Shown here piece after piece: positions 1 to 9,193 of a stretch of 38,977 nucleotides of DNA. This DNA is from Acidobacteriota bacterium (GTDB taxonomy: Bacteria > Acidobacteriota > Terriglobia > Terriglobales > Acidobacteriaceae): the NCBI GenBank assembly GCA_021851465.1, contig JAJZDL010000003.1, positions 1 to 38,977 on the forward strand. Direction: 5' to 3'. Numbering within the stretch: position 1 is the stretch's first letter; each line of letters starts with the position of its first letter. The notes beneath the pieces are model-generated. The model worked only from the letters and a program-made list of their open reading frames with translations. It was not told the DNA's origin and did not search any database. The translations under genes and the position numbers were made by a program.

Positions 1-1
1 C

Positions 2-115
2 CGATCTCCGCTCACATCACTCGGATACGCTCTTCTCGACTCCATCCTTTACATCTACCGCCAACAAGCCACCACGACTATTACTGACTTGGTCCCCTTC
101 ACCCAAAGATCGTGA
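2..115 (+). CDS. C-terminal end of an unidentified protein truncated by the window edge (RSPLTSLGYALLDSILYIYRQQATTTITDLVPFTQRS*)
   Basis: Frame 2 is open from the window start to a TGA at 113-115 with plausible amino-acid composition; family not recognised. Confidence 0.3.
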   Translation, partial: RSPLTSLGYALLDSILYIYRQQATTTITDLVPFTQRS

Positions 116-202
116 ACAGGTTCTAAGCAAAGCAAGAGCAAGGACTGGAGATTAGTGGGAGAACGGGGCGGAGGGTTGGGATGAGGCGGAGGTCGTCGGG
201 GT

Positions 203-316
203 CCTTCGACTCCGCCTCCCGCGATGAGACTGCGGGAGGCTCCGCTCAGGATGACAGATTCAATGCGTGCGCTGCGCTCAGCATGACAGGTTTTATGCCG
301 TCGCTCAGAATGACAG
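203..316. repeat. Intergenic repeat element with three copies of CGCTCAGxATGACAG and an internal hairpin
   Basis: ccgctcaggatgacag (242-257), gcgctcagcatgacag (274-289), tcgctcagaatgacag (301-316); 9-bp inverted repeat gcctcccgc/gcgggaggc at 214-222/232-240. Confidence 0.6.
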
Positions 317-369
317 GTGTCGCTGCGATCTGCCTGCCGTCTACTTTCATGCGGCGGCGGGCGGGCGGA

Positions 370-717
370 TTACATGGCTGGGGGGTGGTGTGGGTCGATG
401 GGGTTCGTGCCGACGGCGACCCTGGCGACACTCCTGACGCCGTTGGGGTTGACCGAGTCGCGCAGTTCCTTGGAGGGCTTGAAGAAGGGGACGCGTTTGG
501 CGGGGACATCGACGCGCTCGCCGGTCTTGGGGTTGCGCCCGATGCGGGAGTTGCGTTGGCGGGTGCGGAAGCTGCCGAAGCCGCGGATCTCGACTTTGTC
601 GTCGGCCTTCAAGGCTCCAATGACGGACTCGAAGAGGGTGTCTACGATGATCTCTGCGTCGCGGCGGGTGAGGTCGCCGAGGGCGGTCACTTTGTCTACA
701 AGATCGGCTTTCGTCAT
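370..717 (-). CDS. hup: HU family DNA-binding protein
   Basis: MTKADLVDKV...VEIRGFGSFRTRQRNSRIGRNPKTGERVDVPAKRVPFFKPSKELRD matches the HU/IHF family signature. Confidence 0.93.
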   Translation of the reverse strand: MTKADLVDKVTALGDLTRRDAEIIVDTLFESVIGALKADDKVEIRGFGSFRTRQRNSRIGRNPKTGERVDVPAKRVPFFKPSKELRDSVNPNGVRSVARVAVGTNPIDPHHPPAM

Positions 718-1032
718 CGTGCTGTCTCCTTGGTTCAGGGCGCTTGCTCTAGCTTATCGCTGATTGTAGACGGGATGCGGCAATTTCGTCAGCGTTGAAA
801 AATAATTTGCAGGGTCTTGTTGACTGCGGCTTGCAAAAAATGCGGCACGAACGGTCGATTGTCCGTGCCGGGAGGCCAGTGACGCAAGTGACGACGGCCA
901 AAGGCGGCCAAACTGCCGGCCTGGGCCGAATCTCTGGAGCGAGTCCCGCTCTGGCTTACAAGAGTATCACGCAGTTGAGCCTGGGTGCAGGGCGCGCAGG
1001 GCAGCCCAGGCGTGCGTGCGGGACAGAGCGGC

Positions 1033-1338
1033 TCAGGCGGCAGCGGTGGGGAAGCTGGCACCGATCCGGCGCGCCATCTGGACGTCGCGGGCGGTGATGC
1101 CGCCTGCGTCGTGCGAGACCAGGGCGAGCTTGACGCGGTTGTAGCGGATGTCGATGTCGGGGTGGTGCTGCGCCTCTTCGGCGAGTTGGGCGACGCGGTT
1201 CACCAGGGCGATGGCATCGACGAAGTTGGGCAGCGTCCAGGCGCGGACGAGCCTGCCGTCTTCCAGCGCCCACTCGGGCAGCGCGTCTGTCAGGTCGTGG
1301 AGTTCTTGCTCGGAGAGGGTCTGTTCGCTGGATGGCAT
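1033..1338 (-). CDS. phhB: 4a-hydroxytetrahydrobiopterin (pterin-4a-carbinolamine) dehydratase
   Basis: MPSSEQTLSEQELHDLTDALPEWALEDGRLVRAWTLPNFVDAIALVNRVAQLAEEAQHHPDIDIRYNRVKLALVSHDAGGIT; typical PCD motif HHPDI.YN.V.L.L.THD.GG.T. Start at ATG 1338 rather than the longer ORF. Confidence 0.9.
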   Translation of the reverse strand: MPSSEQTLSEQELHDLTDALPEWALEDGRLVRAWTLPNFVDAIALVNRVAQLAEEAQHHPDIDIRYNRVKLALVSHDAGGITARDVQMARRIGASFPTAAA

Positions 1339-1694
1339 TGGGTTCTCCCTTGGGCACAGTTGCAGGCCGATGGCAGGCTGGCGTATGGGGAGCGGCCCGG
1401 ACAATTGCGGGCATCGAGCCGCTTTGTCCAATGGCCGTTGTAGCCGAAGCTCCGCGCGCCCTGCCCCGTGCCAGTGTACGCCGGCAGGTTGCGCTCGGCC
1501 CCACCGACCCATAGAGCGAGAGTGCGATGAATGGGGCAGCGAAGACGATGGGTGGGGCACACGCCTGGAGTCGATGGGGGCCAACGATTCACCGAATGTT
1601 TGCAAAAGAATGCATGGGGGTGGTCTATGCTGGGTTGGGCCGCGCCCCGGGGTTGGGAGTTGGGGCGAGAGGACACCTTGCGAGGGACTGCACA

Positions 1695-2399
1695 TTGAGT
1701 CAGACGGTTTTTGTGCTGGAAGACGAGGCGGACATCCTGCGGTTGGTGCAGTTCCATCTGGAGGCGGCGGGGTTCACGGTGCGGCCCTACGCGGCGATGG
1801 GCCAGATTGTGGCGGACGCGGAGCGCGAGCCTCCGGCGCTGTTTCTGTTGGACATCATGGTCCCCGGCGGGGACGGGCTGGATCTGTGCCGCCGGTTGCG
1901 CAAGAACCCGGCGCTGAGCACGGTCCCGATCGTCTTTTTGACGGCGCGGGCCGCGGAGAACGACCGCGTGATGGGGCTGGAGCTGGGCGCGGACGACTAT
2001 ATTACCAAGCCGTTCGGGACGCGCGAGCTGGTGGCGCGGGTGAAGGCGGTGCTGCGGCGCTTCGAGCGGCCCGCGGCCCCTTCGATGGTGAAGTTCGATG
2101 CGGTGGAGATCGACGCACACGCGATGCAGTTGCGCGTGCATGGCGAGCTGGTGACGACGACGGCGACGGAGTTCCGCCTGCTGGACTATCTGGTGCGGCA
2201 TCCGGGGCGCGTCTTCAGCCGCGACCAGTTGCTGGATGCGGTGTGGGGGGACGCGCGGTTTGTCACTCCGCGCTCGGTGGACGTGTATGTGCGGCGGATT
2301 CGCGAGAAGATCGAAGAGGACGCCGAGGAACCGCGCTATCTTAAGACAATGCGCGGAGCGGGCTACCGGTTCGAGATGCCCAAGGCGCAGCAGGCGTAA
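1695..2399 (+). CDS. phoB: PhoB-type response regulator (receiver plus winged-helix DNA-binding domain)
   Basis: VFVLEDEADILRLVQFHLEAAGF...LLDIMVPGGDGLDLCRRLR...LGADDYITKPFGTRELVARVKAVLRR and C-terminal winged helix; adjacent to phoR-pst. TTG start at 1695. Confidence 0.92.
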   Translation: MSQTVFVLEDEADILRLVQFHLEAAGFTVRPYAAMGQIVADAEREPPALFLLDIMVPGGDGLDLCRRLRKNPALSTVPIVFLTARAAENDRVMGLELGADDYITKPFGTRELVARVKAVLRRFERPAAPSMVKFDAVEIDAHAMQLRVHGELVTTTATEFRLLDYLVRHPGRVFSRDQLLDAVWGDARFVTPRSVDVYVRRIREKIEEDAEEPRYLKTMRGAGYRFEMPKAQQA

Positions 2400-2417
2400 G
2401 CGCTGGAGCGCGGCGGC

Positions 2418-3845
2418 ATGAGACGAAGTCTTTTCGCGACGATCTTCCTGCGGACGATGCTGGCCTTTGCTGTGCCTGCCGTTGCGGTGGCAGCGCTGGC
2501 TGGGCGCAGGGCCGGCTATGGAGAGGCGATTGCAGCGCTGGCGGTGGGCACCGCGTTTGTAGCTGCGATGGCCTTCGGGGTGTCGCGGCTTGTGCGGCGG
2601 GCGGTGCAGCCGCTGGAGAGGCTGGCGGAGCGGCCTTCGGGCCGGGACCTGGGGATTGACGGTCTGGAACTGCCTCGGTACAGCGAGTTCGATGGACTGG
2701 CGGGAGCGATTGCAAGGGCGTCGGCAAGAGCGCGGAGGACGCTGAGCGCGGTGCAGGCGGAGCGGGGCGATCTGGAGGCCCTGCTGGACTCCATGCAGGA
2801 CGCCGTGGTGGCGGTGGATGCGGCGGGGCGGATCCAGTGGACGAACCAGCAGATGCAGCGGCTGATGACTGGCACATCCGCGCCGAGCGCGGTGCGGGTG
2901 GGACACGCGCTGGTGCAGACGGTGCGCGACCCGGAGGTGCTGGCGTGCGTAAAGGCCGCGCTGGAAGAGCGAGCTGTGTGTGAGCGGAGGACGACGTCGC
3001 TGGCACCGGGGCGGATCTTCGAGGTGAACGCATCGCCGATGCCGGCGGGCGGCGCGGTGGCGGTGTTGCACGATATTACGCGGATCGAAGAGGTGGAGCG
3101 GACGCAGCGCGACTTTGTGGCCAACGTCTCGCACGAGCTGCGCACGCCGTTGACCTCGATCGGCGGGTATGTGGAGACGCTGCTGGACCACGAAGAGGCG
3201 CTGAGCCCGGTGGGGCGTGAGTTTCTTGGGACGATCCTGAAGAATGCGACGCGCATGGGCCGGTTGACGGAGGACCTGCTGACCATGGCGCGTGTGGAGT
3301 CGCAAGAGACCGCGATGCACCCCAGGCCGGTGCGCGCCGACGTGCTGGTTCGGGATGCGGTGGCGGCGATGCGCGGCCTGGTGCAGGACTCCGAGGCGGT
3401 GCTGGAGATCGGCGAGACGACGGGGACGGAGGTCCTTGCGGACACGGATGCGATGGTGCAGGTGCTGGGGAACCTGATCGAGAACGGGATCAAGTACGGG
3501 CAGGCGAAGGGTGAGTCTCAGTGCCGGGTGGTGGTGAGCGCGCGGGAGATCGACCGGCCGGATGCGGGCGGCCCGGAGACGGACGCGCAGGGCGCGGGGG
3601 CCGTCGAGTTCACTGTCCGCGACTTTGGGCCGGGGATCGCCTCCGAGCACCTGATGCGGATCTTCGAGCGGTTCTATCGCGTGGACAAGGCGCGCTCGCG
3701 GAAGTCGGGCGGCACCGGGCTGGGGCTGGCCATCGCGCGGCACATGGTGGAGTTGCAGGGCGGAAGCATCCGCGCGGAGAGCGAGCTGGGCGCGGGGAGC
3801 GCCTTTCTGGTGCGCCTGCCCAGGGCGCGGAACCTCCCGGAATGA
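2418..3845 (+). CDS. phoR: PhoR-type sensor histidine kinase
   Basis: N-terminal TM segments, PAS-like region, H-box DFVANVSHELRTPLTSIGGYVETL, N-box NLIENGIKYG, G-boxes DFGPGIASEH and GGTGLGLAIARHMVELQGG. Confidence 0.9.
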   Translation: MRRSLFATIFLRTMLAFAVPAVAVAALAGRRAGYGEAIAALAVGTAFVAAMAFGVSRLVRRAVQPLERLAERPSGRDLGIDGLELPRYSEFDGLAGAIARASARARRTLSAVQAERGDLEALLDSMQDAVVAVDAAGRIQWTNQQMQRLMTGTSAPSAVRVGHALVQTVRDPEVLACVKAALEERAVCERRTTSLAPGRIFEVNASPMPAGGAVAVLHDITRIEEVERTQRDFVANVSHELRTPLTSIGGYVETLLDHEEALSPVGREFLGTILKNATRMGRLTEDLLTMARVESQETAMHPRPVRADVLVRDAVAAMRGLVQDSEAVLEIGETTGTEVLADTDAMVQVLGNLIENGIKYGQAKGESQCRVVVSAREIDRPDAGGPETDAQGAGAVEFTVRDFGPGIASEHLMRIFERFYRVDKARSRKSGGTGLGLAIARHMVELQGGSIRAESELGAGSAFLVRLPRARNLPE

Positions 3846-3917
3846 GGCAGTTGCGGAGAACGAGGAGGCCGTGCGATGCGCGATCGATCCGCCGTGCCGA
3901 AGGGGTTTATTTTGCAT

Positions 3918-3944
3918 TTCACTGCGATGTAACCTTCCCGTAAC
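3918..3944 (+). promoter_or_regulatory. Putative PHO box (PhoB binding site) upstream of pstS
   Basis: Half-sites TTCAC (3918-3922), GTAAC (3929-3933) and GTAAC (3940-3944) spaced at exactly 11 bp; ATGTAAC-CTTC-CCGTAAC has the 7+4+7 Pho box layout. Confidence 0.6.
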
Positions 3945-4040
3945 AATTGGGCCGCACACTGGTTGAGTACACACGAGGATGCGTCTGTGTCTGCGGCTGC
4001 GGTTGCGACGGCCGGGCGCGCCTACTTCGAGGGGGAACCA

Positions 4041-5048
4041 GTGAGACTGAACATAGTTGCAGCAGGTTTGTTGGCGATGGCCGCAGTGGGCGCAAGCGCG
4101 CAGAACATTACGGCGGCAGGAGCCACGTTTCCGTATCCGATCTACAACAAGTGGTTCACGGAATATAACCAACTCCATCCCAATATAAAGATCAACTACC
4201 AGTCGATCGGCTCCGGTGGCGGCATCAAGCAGGTCTCCGAGGGCACTGTGGACTTTGGCGCGAGCGACGGGCCGATGAACGACCAGCAGCTTGCCGAGGC
4301 CAAGGTGAAGGTGATGCACATCCCGACCGTGCTGGGCGCGGACGTTCCGGTGTACAACATCCCCGGCGTGAGCAAGGACCTGAACTTTACGGGCGACGAG
4401 ATTGCGGACATCTACCTGGGCAAGATCACGAAGTGGAACGACGCGCGGCTGGCGAAGGACAATCCGGGGGCGAACCTGCCGGACAGGGCGATTCTGCCGG
4501 TGTATCGCTCGGACGGGAGCGGGACGACATACATCTTTACCGACTATCTGTCGAAGGTCAGCCCGGAGTGGGCGAGCCGGGTTGGCAAGGGGACCTCGGT
4601 GAAGTGGCCGGCGGGGATCGGCGCGAAGGGCAATGAGGGCGTGGCCGGGATGGTGCGGCAGGCCCCGTACTCGTTCGGCTATGTGGAGCTGATCTACGCG
4701 CTGCAGAACAAGATGGCGTACGGCACGGTGCAGAATGCCGCGGGCAAGTACTTGCAGGGGTCTCCGGCGGGCGTGACGGCGGCGGCTGCGGCGGCGGCCA
4801 AGACCATGCCGGCGGACTATCGCGTGTCGATCACGAATGCGCCGGGGGCGGCGTCGTATCCGATATCGAGCTTCACCTGGCTGCTGATCCCGACGCACTT
4901 CAACGACCCGGCGAAGGCCGCGGCGGTGAAGGGCTTTCTGACCTGGATGCTGGACCGTGGCGAGAGCGAGGCGACGAGCATGGGCTACGCGCCGCTGCCA
5001 GCGCAGGTGCAGACGATGGTGCGGCACACCATCGCGACGATCAAGTAA
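4041..5048 (+). CDS. pstS: Phosphate ABC transporter substrate-binding protein PstS
   Basis: Signal peptide then AQNITAAGATFPYPIYNKWFTEYNQLHPNIKINYQSIGSGGGIKQVSEGTVDFGASDGPM. GTG start at 4041; the upstream extension of the ORF looks non-coding. Confidence 0.95.
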   Translation: MRLNIVAAGLLAMAAVGASAQNITAAGATFPYPIYNKWFTEYNQLHPNIKINYQSIGSGGGIKQVSEGTVDFGASDGPMNDQQLAEAKVKVMHIPTVLGADVPVYNIPGVSKDLNFTGDEIADIYLGKITKWNDARLAKDNPGANLPDRAILPVYRSDGSGTTYIFTDYLSKVSPEWASRVGKGTSVKWPAGIGAKGNEGVAGMVRQAPYSFGYVELIYALQNKMAYGTVQNAAGKYLQGSPAGVTAAAAAAAKTMPADYRVSITNAPGAASYPISSFTWLLIPTHFNDPAKAAAVKGFLTWMLDRGESEATSMGYAPLPAQVQTMVRHTIATIK

Positions 5049-5054
5049 ACTGTA

Positions 5055-5101
5055 CATGCCGCGCGGACGCTCGGGATTTGCGGACGCGCGGCATGGTTTT
5101 T
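5055..5101 (+). terminator. Intrinsic terminator/attenuator between pstS and pstC
   Basis: Perfect 11-bp inverted repeat CATGCCGCGCG (5055-5065)/CGCGCGGCATG (5085-5095) followed by GTTTTTA. Confidence 0.75.
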
Positions 5102-5257
5102 AGAGCTGGTGCGCGGATGGAGTGCGTTGCGCAAGAGAGCGGGCAACAGCAAGCGCAGATGCGGGGGACCCTTCACTGCCGCAGAATGGCAGTTGATTCT
5201 CCTCTGTAGCAATAGCGAAGATGCCCTAGAATTACGGCTGAACCAAGAAGATGAATT

Positions 5258-6385
5258 GTGACTCCATCGTCCATGTCGCTTGAGAGAGAGCCGGAGCCTT
5301 CGATGCCGCAGACCTCGTCTTCGTCGCAGATGGATTCGGCTGTTGTGTCGCAGGATGCGCCACCGGTCCATGCGCCGGCGATTGCGTCGTTTGTCCCGGA
5401 CGCGGGGCCGACCGCGCAGGATGGGCCGCCTTCGCCGGTTCGCCAGTACCTGAGCACGCGCGGCAACGGCGGCCTGGCGGACAAGACCTTCGCGGCGGCG
5501 ATGCTGGTGTGCGCGCTGAGCATCTTCGTCATCGTGCTCTTCATTCTGACGGTCCTGATTTTGCGGTCGAAGCTGAGCCTGGCGCAGTTCGGGTTCCACT
5601 TCTTTTCCGGTTCGGACTGGGACCCGGTCTCCGGCTCGTTCGGCGCGCTGCCATTCATCTTCGGCACGCTGGCCACGTCGTTGCTGGCGCTGGCGCTGGC
5701 GGTGCCTCTGGCGCTGGGCGTTGCGGTGTTTTTGACCGAGCTTTGCCCGGCGAAGCTGCGCGCGCCGATCTCGTTCCTGACCGAGCTGCTGGCGGCGATT
5801 CCCAGCGTGGTGTACGGTCTGTGGGCGGTCTTTGTGCTGGTGCCGATCATGCGCGACCAGTTGGGGCCGCTGCTGTACCAGTATCTTGGGTGGACGGGGT
5901 TCTTTGAAGGGTACAACTTCGGCGTTGGGCTGCTGACGGCGAGCATCATTCTGGCGATCATGATCCTGCCGATCATCTCGTCGATTGCGCGCGACATCAT
6001 GTTGGCGGTGCCGGTGTCGCAGCGCGAGGCTGTGCTGGCGCTGGGCGCGACGCGTTGGGAGATGATCCGCACCGGCGTGCTGCGCAACGCGCGCATCGGC
6101 ATTGTCGGCGCGGTGATCCTCGGCCTGGGCCGCGCGTTGGGCGAGACCATGGCCGTGACCATGGTGATCGGCAACCACCCCGGCATATCGAAGAGCCTCT
6201 TTGCGCCGGGGTATACGCTGGCCAGCGTGATCGCCAATGAGTTCACCGAGGCGACCGGAGACCTGTACCTGAGCGCGTTGATCGAGATCGGACTGGCCCT
6301 GTTCCTGGTGACGATTGTGGTGAACGCGATTGCGCGCGCACTGGTATGGGCGGTGACGCGCGGCGCTCCGGCGAGGGTGCATTGA
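5258..6385 (+). CDS. pstC: Phosphate ABC transporter permease PstC
   Basis: PstC motifs: FFSGSDWDPVSGSFGALPFIFGTLATSLLALALAVPLALGVAVFLTEL...IPSVVYGLWAVFVLVP...ALGETMAVTMVIGN. Start GTG 5258 or ATG 5273. Confidence 0.94.
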   Translation: MTPSSMSLEREPEPSMPQTSSSSQMDSAVVSQDAPPVHAPAIASFVPDAGPTAQDGPPSPVRQYLSTRGNGGLADKTFAAAMLVCALSIFVIVLFILTVLILRSKLSLAQFGFHFFSGSDWDPVSGSFGALPFIFGTLATSLLALALAVPLALGVAVFLTELCPAKLRAPISFLTELLAAIPSVVYGLWAVFVLVPIMRDQLGPLLYQYLGWTGFFEGYNFGVGLLTASIILAIMILPIISSIARDIMLAVPVSQREAVLALGATRWEMIRTGVLRNARIGIVGAVILGLGRALGETMAVTMVIGNHPGISKSLFAPGYTLASVIANEFTEATGDLYLSALIEIGLALFLVTIVVNAIARALVWAVTRGAPARVH

Positions 6386-6386
6386 G

Positions 6387-7325
6387 ATGAGCACAGACCC
6401 AACTCCGATTGAGGCGCCCGCCGACGATAACGGATTCATGCGCCCGCCCATGGACTTTCAGACGCGGCGGATGCGGTGGAACTCGATGCGGCGGCATGCG
6501 GTGAACCATCTGGTGACGGGGCTTGCGCTGCTGAGCACGCTGCTGGTGATCGCGCCGTTGGTGGCGATCCTGGCGTACCTGATCTACAAGGGCGCAAGCT
6601 CACTGAACATGGCCTTCTTCACGCAGATTCCCGCGCCGGTGGGCGAGCCGGGCGGCGGCATGGCGAATGCCATTCTGGGGTCGGGGATCATTCTCGCACT
6701 GGCCAGTTCGATGGGGATTCCGGTGGGCATCGCGGCGGGCGTGTATCTCGCCGAATATGGGCGCGGCAGGATGCTGGCGATGGCCGTGCGCTTTACCGCG
6801 GACGTGCTGAACGGCGTGCCGTCGATTGTGATGGGCATTGCGATCTATTCGCTGATTGTGATGCGGCAGATGCATTTCTCCGCGTTCTCGGGCGGCGTGG
6901 CGCTGGCAATTATGATGGTGCCGACGATTACACGGACGACCGAGGAGATGCTGGCGACGGTGCCGCACGCGGTGCGCGAGGCGGCACTGGGCCTGGGCGT
7001 GCCCAAGTGGCGGACGGTGGTCTCCGTGAGCCTGCGCACGGCCTCGCCGGGGATCATTACGGGCTGTATGCTGGCCTTTGCGCGGGTGGCGGGCGAGACG
7101 GCGCCGCTGCTGTTTACCGCCTTCGGCAACCAGTTCTGGAGCTATAAGCTGAATGAGCCGATCGCCGCGCTGCCATTGCAGATTTACATCTACGCGATCT
7201 CGCCCTACGACGAGTGGCACAGGCTGGCGTGGGCGGGTTCTCTGGTGTTGATTCTGATGATTATGATGTCGGTGACGCTGGTGCGCATCTATGCAGGGCG
7301 TGGCGCGCTGAAGGGGGCAAGCTAG
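6387..7325 (+). CDS. pstA: Phosphate ABC transporter permease PstA
   Basis: [37 protein letters not shown]...[19 protein letters not shown]...[18 protein letters not shown]. Confidence 0.95.
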   Translation: MSTDPTPIEAPADDNGFMRPPMDFQTRRMRWNSMRRHAVNHLVTGLALLSTLLVIAPLVAILAYLIYKGASSLNMAFFTQIPAPVGEPGGGMANAILGSGIILALASSMGIPVGIAAGVYLAEYGRGRMLAMAVRFTADVLNGVPSIVMGIAIYSLIVMRQMHFSAFSGGVALAIMMVPTITRTTEEMLATVPHAVREAALGLGVPKWRTVVSVSLRTASPGIITGCMLAFARVAGETAPLLFTAFGNQFWSYKLNEPIAALPLQIYIYAISPYDEWHRLAWAGSLVLILMIMMSVTLVRIYAGRGALKGAS

Positions 7326-8083
7326 TGGGAGTCGGCATCGATGTGGAGCACCTGAACGCGTGGTACGGAGCGACGCACACGCTACAGGACATCAACCTGA
7401 ACATTCCCGCCAACCACGCGACGGCGTTGATTGGGCCTTCGGGTTGCGGGAAGAGCACGTTTGTGCGCTGCCTGAACCGGATGCACGAGACCAACCCGAT
7501 TGCGCGCGCCACCGGCGTGGTGAAGATGGGCGAGATCGACATCTACAAGGACGCCTCGCCGGTGGAGATCCGGCGGCGCGTGGGCATGGTCTTCCAACGG
7601 CCAAACCCGTTCCCTACCATGTCGATCTACGACAATGTGGCGAGCGGGCTGAAGCTGAACGGCTTTCGCAACAAGGCGATTCTGGACGAGACGGTGGAGC
7701 GCAGCCTGAAGGCCGCGGCGCTGTGGGAAGAGGTGAAGGACGAGTTGAAGAAGAAGTCGGGCGCGAGCCTGTCTGGCGGGCAGCAGCAGCGGATGTGCAT
7801 CGCGCGCGCGCTTGCGGTCGATCCCGAGGTGCTGCTGATGGACGAGCCTGCGTCGGCGCTGGATCCGGTCTCGACGTCGAAGATCGAGGACCTGATCTTC
7901 CAGTTGAAGAGCCAGTATACGATTGTGATTGTGACGCACAATATGCAGCAGGCGGCGCGCGTCGCGGAGAACACGGGCTTCTTTTTGAACGGCAAGATGG
8001 TGGAGTTCAACTCGACGCACATGATCTTCACCAACCCGGCGGACAAGCGAACTGAAGACTACATTACGGGGAGGTTCGGCTGA
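7325..8083 (+). CDS. pstB: Phosphate ABC transporter ATP-binding protein PstB
   Basis: Walker [72 protein letters not shown] start overlapping the pstA stop. Confidence 0.95.
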   Translation: MGVGIDVEHLNAWYGATHTLQDINLNIPANHATALIGPSGCGKSTFVRCLNRMHETNPIARATGVVKMGEIDIYKDASPVEIRRRVGMVFQRPNPFPTMSIYDNVASGLKLNGFRNKAILDETVERSLKAAALWEEVKDELKKKSGASLSGGQQQRMCIARALAVDPEVLLMDEPASALDPVSTSKIEDLIFQLKSQYTIVIVTHNMQQAARVAENTGFFLNGKMVEFNSTHMIFTNPADKRTEDYITGRFG

Positions 8084-8751
8084 TGGCGGTGCGCATCAAG
8101 TTCCAGCAAAACCTCGACGACCTGAAGGAGCGGCTGCTGGTGATGGCGGGCATGTCGGAGCAGGCCATCCAGCGCGCGATCGAGGCGTACCGCACGCGCG
8201 ACCCCTCGGTCTGCGAACTGGTCTTTCGCTCCGAACCGGCGATCAACCGGCTGGAGCGCGAGATCGACCAGATGGCCCTGGACCTGCTGGCGATGGAGCA
8301 GCCGATGGCCATCGACCTGCGCTTTATCCTGTCGGTGATTCGCATCAACGCGGACCTGGAGCGGGTGGGCGACCAGGCGGTGAACATCGCGGTGCGGGTG
8401 CGCGAGATGGGCGCATTCGCCAATATCGACCTGCCGGTGGACATTCCCCGGCTGGCGTCCCTGGCCTCGGCGATGGTGCGCAAGGCGCTACAGGCGTTCA
8501 TCGAGGCCGATGCGGAGCTGGCAGAGTCGGTACTGAAGCTGGACGACCAGGTGGACGAGATGAACGACGCAGCCTTTGCTGCGTTAAGCGCGCTCATTAA
8601 AGAGAAGCCGGAGCTGACGCCGCAGAGCCTGAACGCGCTGATCATCGCGCGCAATCTGGAGCGGGTGGGCGACCATGCGACCAACATCGCGGAGGATGTG
8701 ATCTTCTGGGTGCGCGGCGCCGACGTGCGCCACAACAGCAGCGTGGCCTAG
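8083..8751 (+). CDS. phoU: Phosphate signalling complex protein PhoU
   Basis: Two PhoU-type repeats (INADLERVGDQAVNIAVR; RNLERVGDHATNIAEDVIFWVRG); last gene of the pst operon. Confidence 0.94.
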   Translation: MAVRIKFQQNLDDLKERLLVMAGMSEQAIQRAIEAYRTRDPSVCELVFRSEPAINRLEREIDQMALDLLAMEQPMAIDLRFILSVIRINADLERVGDQAVNIAVRVREMGAFANIDLPVDIPRLASLASAMVRKALQAFIEADAELAESVLKLDDQVDEMNDAAFAALSALIKEKPELTPQSLNALIIARNLERVGDHATNIAEDVIFWVRGADVRHNSSVA

Positions 8752-9182
8752 CTGCCCGGCCCATGCGCCGGCTTTCCTTCCTGCACATAGTTGCGGTTCC
8801 ACTTGGGGATCTCGACGACGTAGGTTCCCGGCTTTTCGATCACGGCCTGGCAGCCCAGGCGCGAGTTGAGTTCGATGCCCGCCGCCGTCTCCAGGCGGTC
8901 GAGCTCCAGGTCCTCGGACTCGCTGATTCCCGGAGCGCCCTGCTTCACATGCAGGTGGCATGTGGTGCAGGCGCAGACGCCGCCGCACGCGTGGTCGAGA
9001 AATATCCCATAGTTCATCGCCACATCGAGGAAGGACATCGGCAGGCCGTGGCCGCCGTAGGGCAGCGTATCGAAGGCAAACTCCACCGTTCGGCCCTCTG
9101 GCAGGAATGTGACGCGAACCATGCCCGCGGCGGGCGGCGTCGACAGATCGACTTCAGGCGAGTTGGAAACGGAAACGGACAT
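8748..9182 (-). CDS. fdx: 2Fe-2S ferredoxin (Isc-type, adrenodoxin-like)
   Basis: ACGGVCACTTCHLHVKQG...LNSRLGCQAVIEKPGTYVVEIPKWNRNYVQEG; CxxxxCxxC...C pattern; immediately downstream of the Hsp70 gene. Confidence 0.88.
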   Translation of the reverse strand: MSVSVSNSPEVDLSTPPAAGMVRVTFLPEGRTVEFAFDTLPYGGHGLPMSFLDVAMNYGIFLDHACGGVCACTTCHLHVKQGAPGISESEDLELDRLETAAGIELNSRLGCQAVIEKPGTYVVEIPKWNRNYVQEGKPAHGPGS

Positions 9183-9193
9183 AGACCCTCATT

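Noticed and set aside
4761-4803. GC-rich alanine-codon run in pstS (ggcgggcgtgacggcggcggctgcggcggcggccaa) considered as a repeat
   Set aside because: Ordinary coding Ala tract (VTAAAAAAAK) in a conserved gene.
1290-5057. 1255-aa minus-strand ORF, and similar long antisense ORFs (e.g. 9236-11371 +, 17517-19496 -, 28843-30834 -, 32828-34948 -)
   Set aside because: Arg/His/Pro/Ala-rich translations opposite well-supported genes; typical spurious open frames in high-GC DNA.
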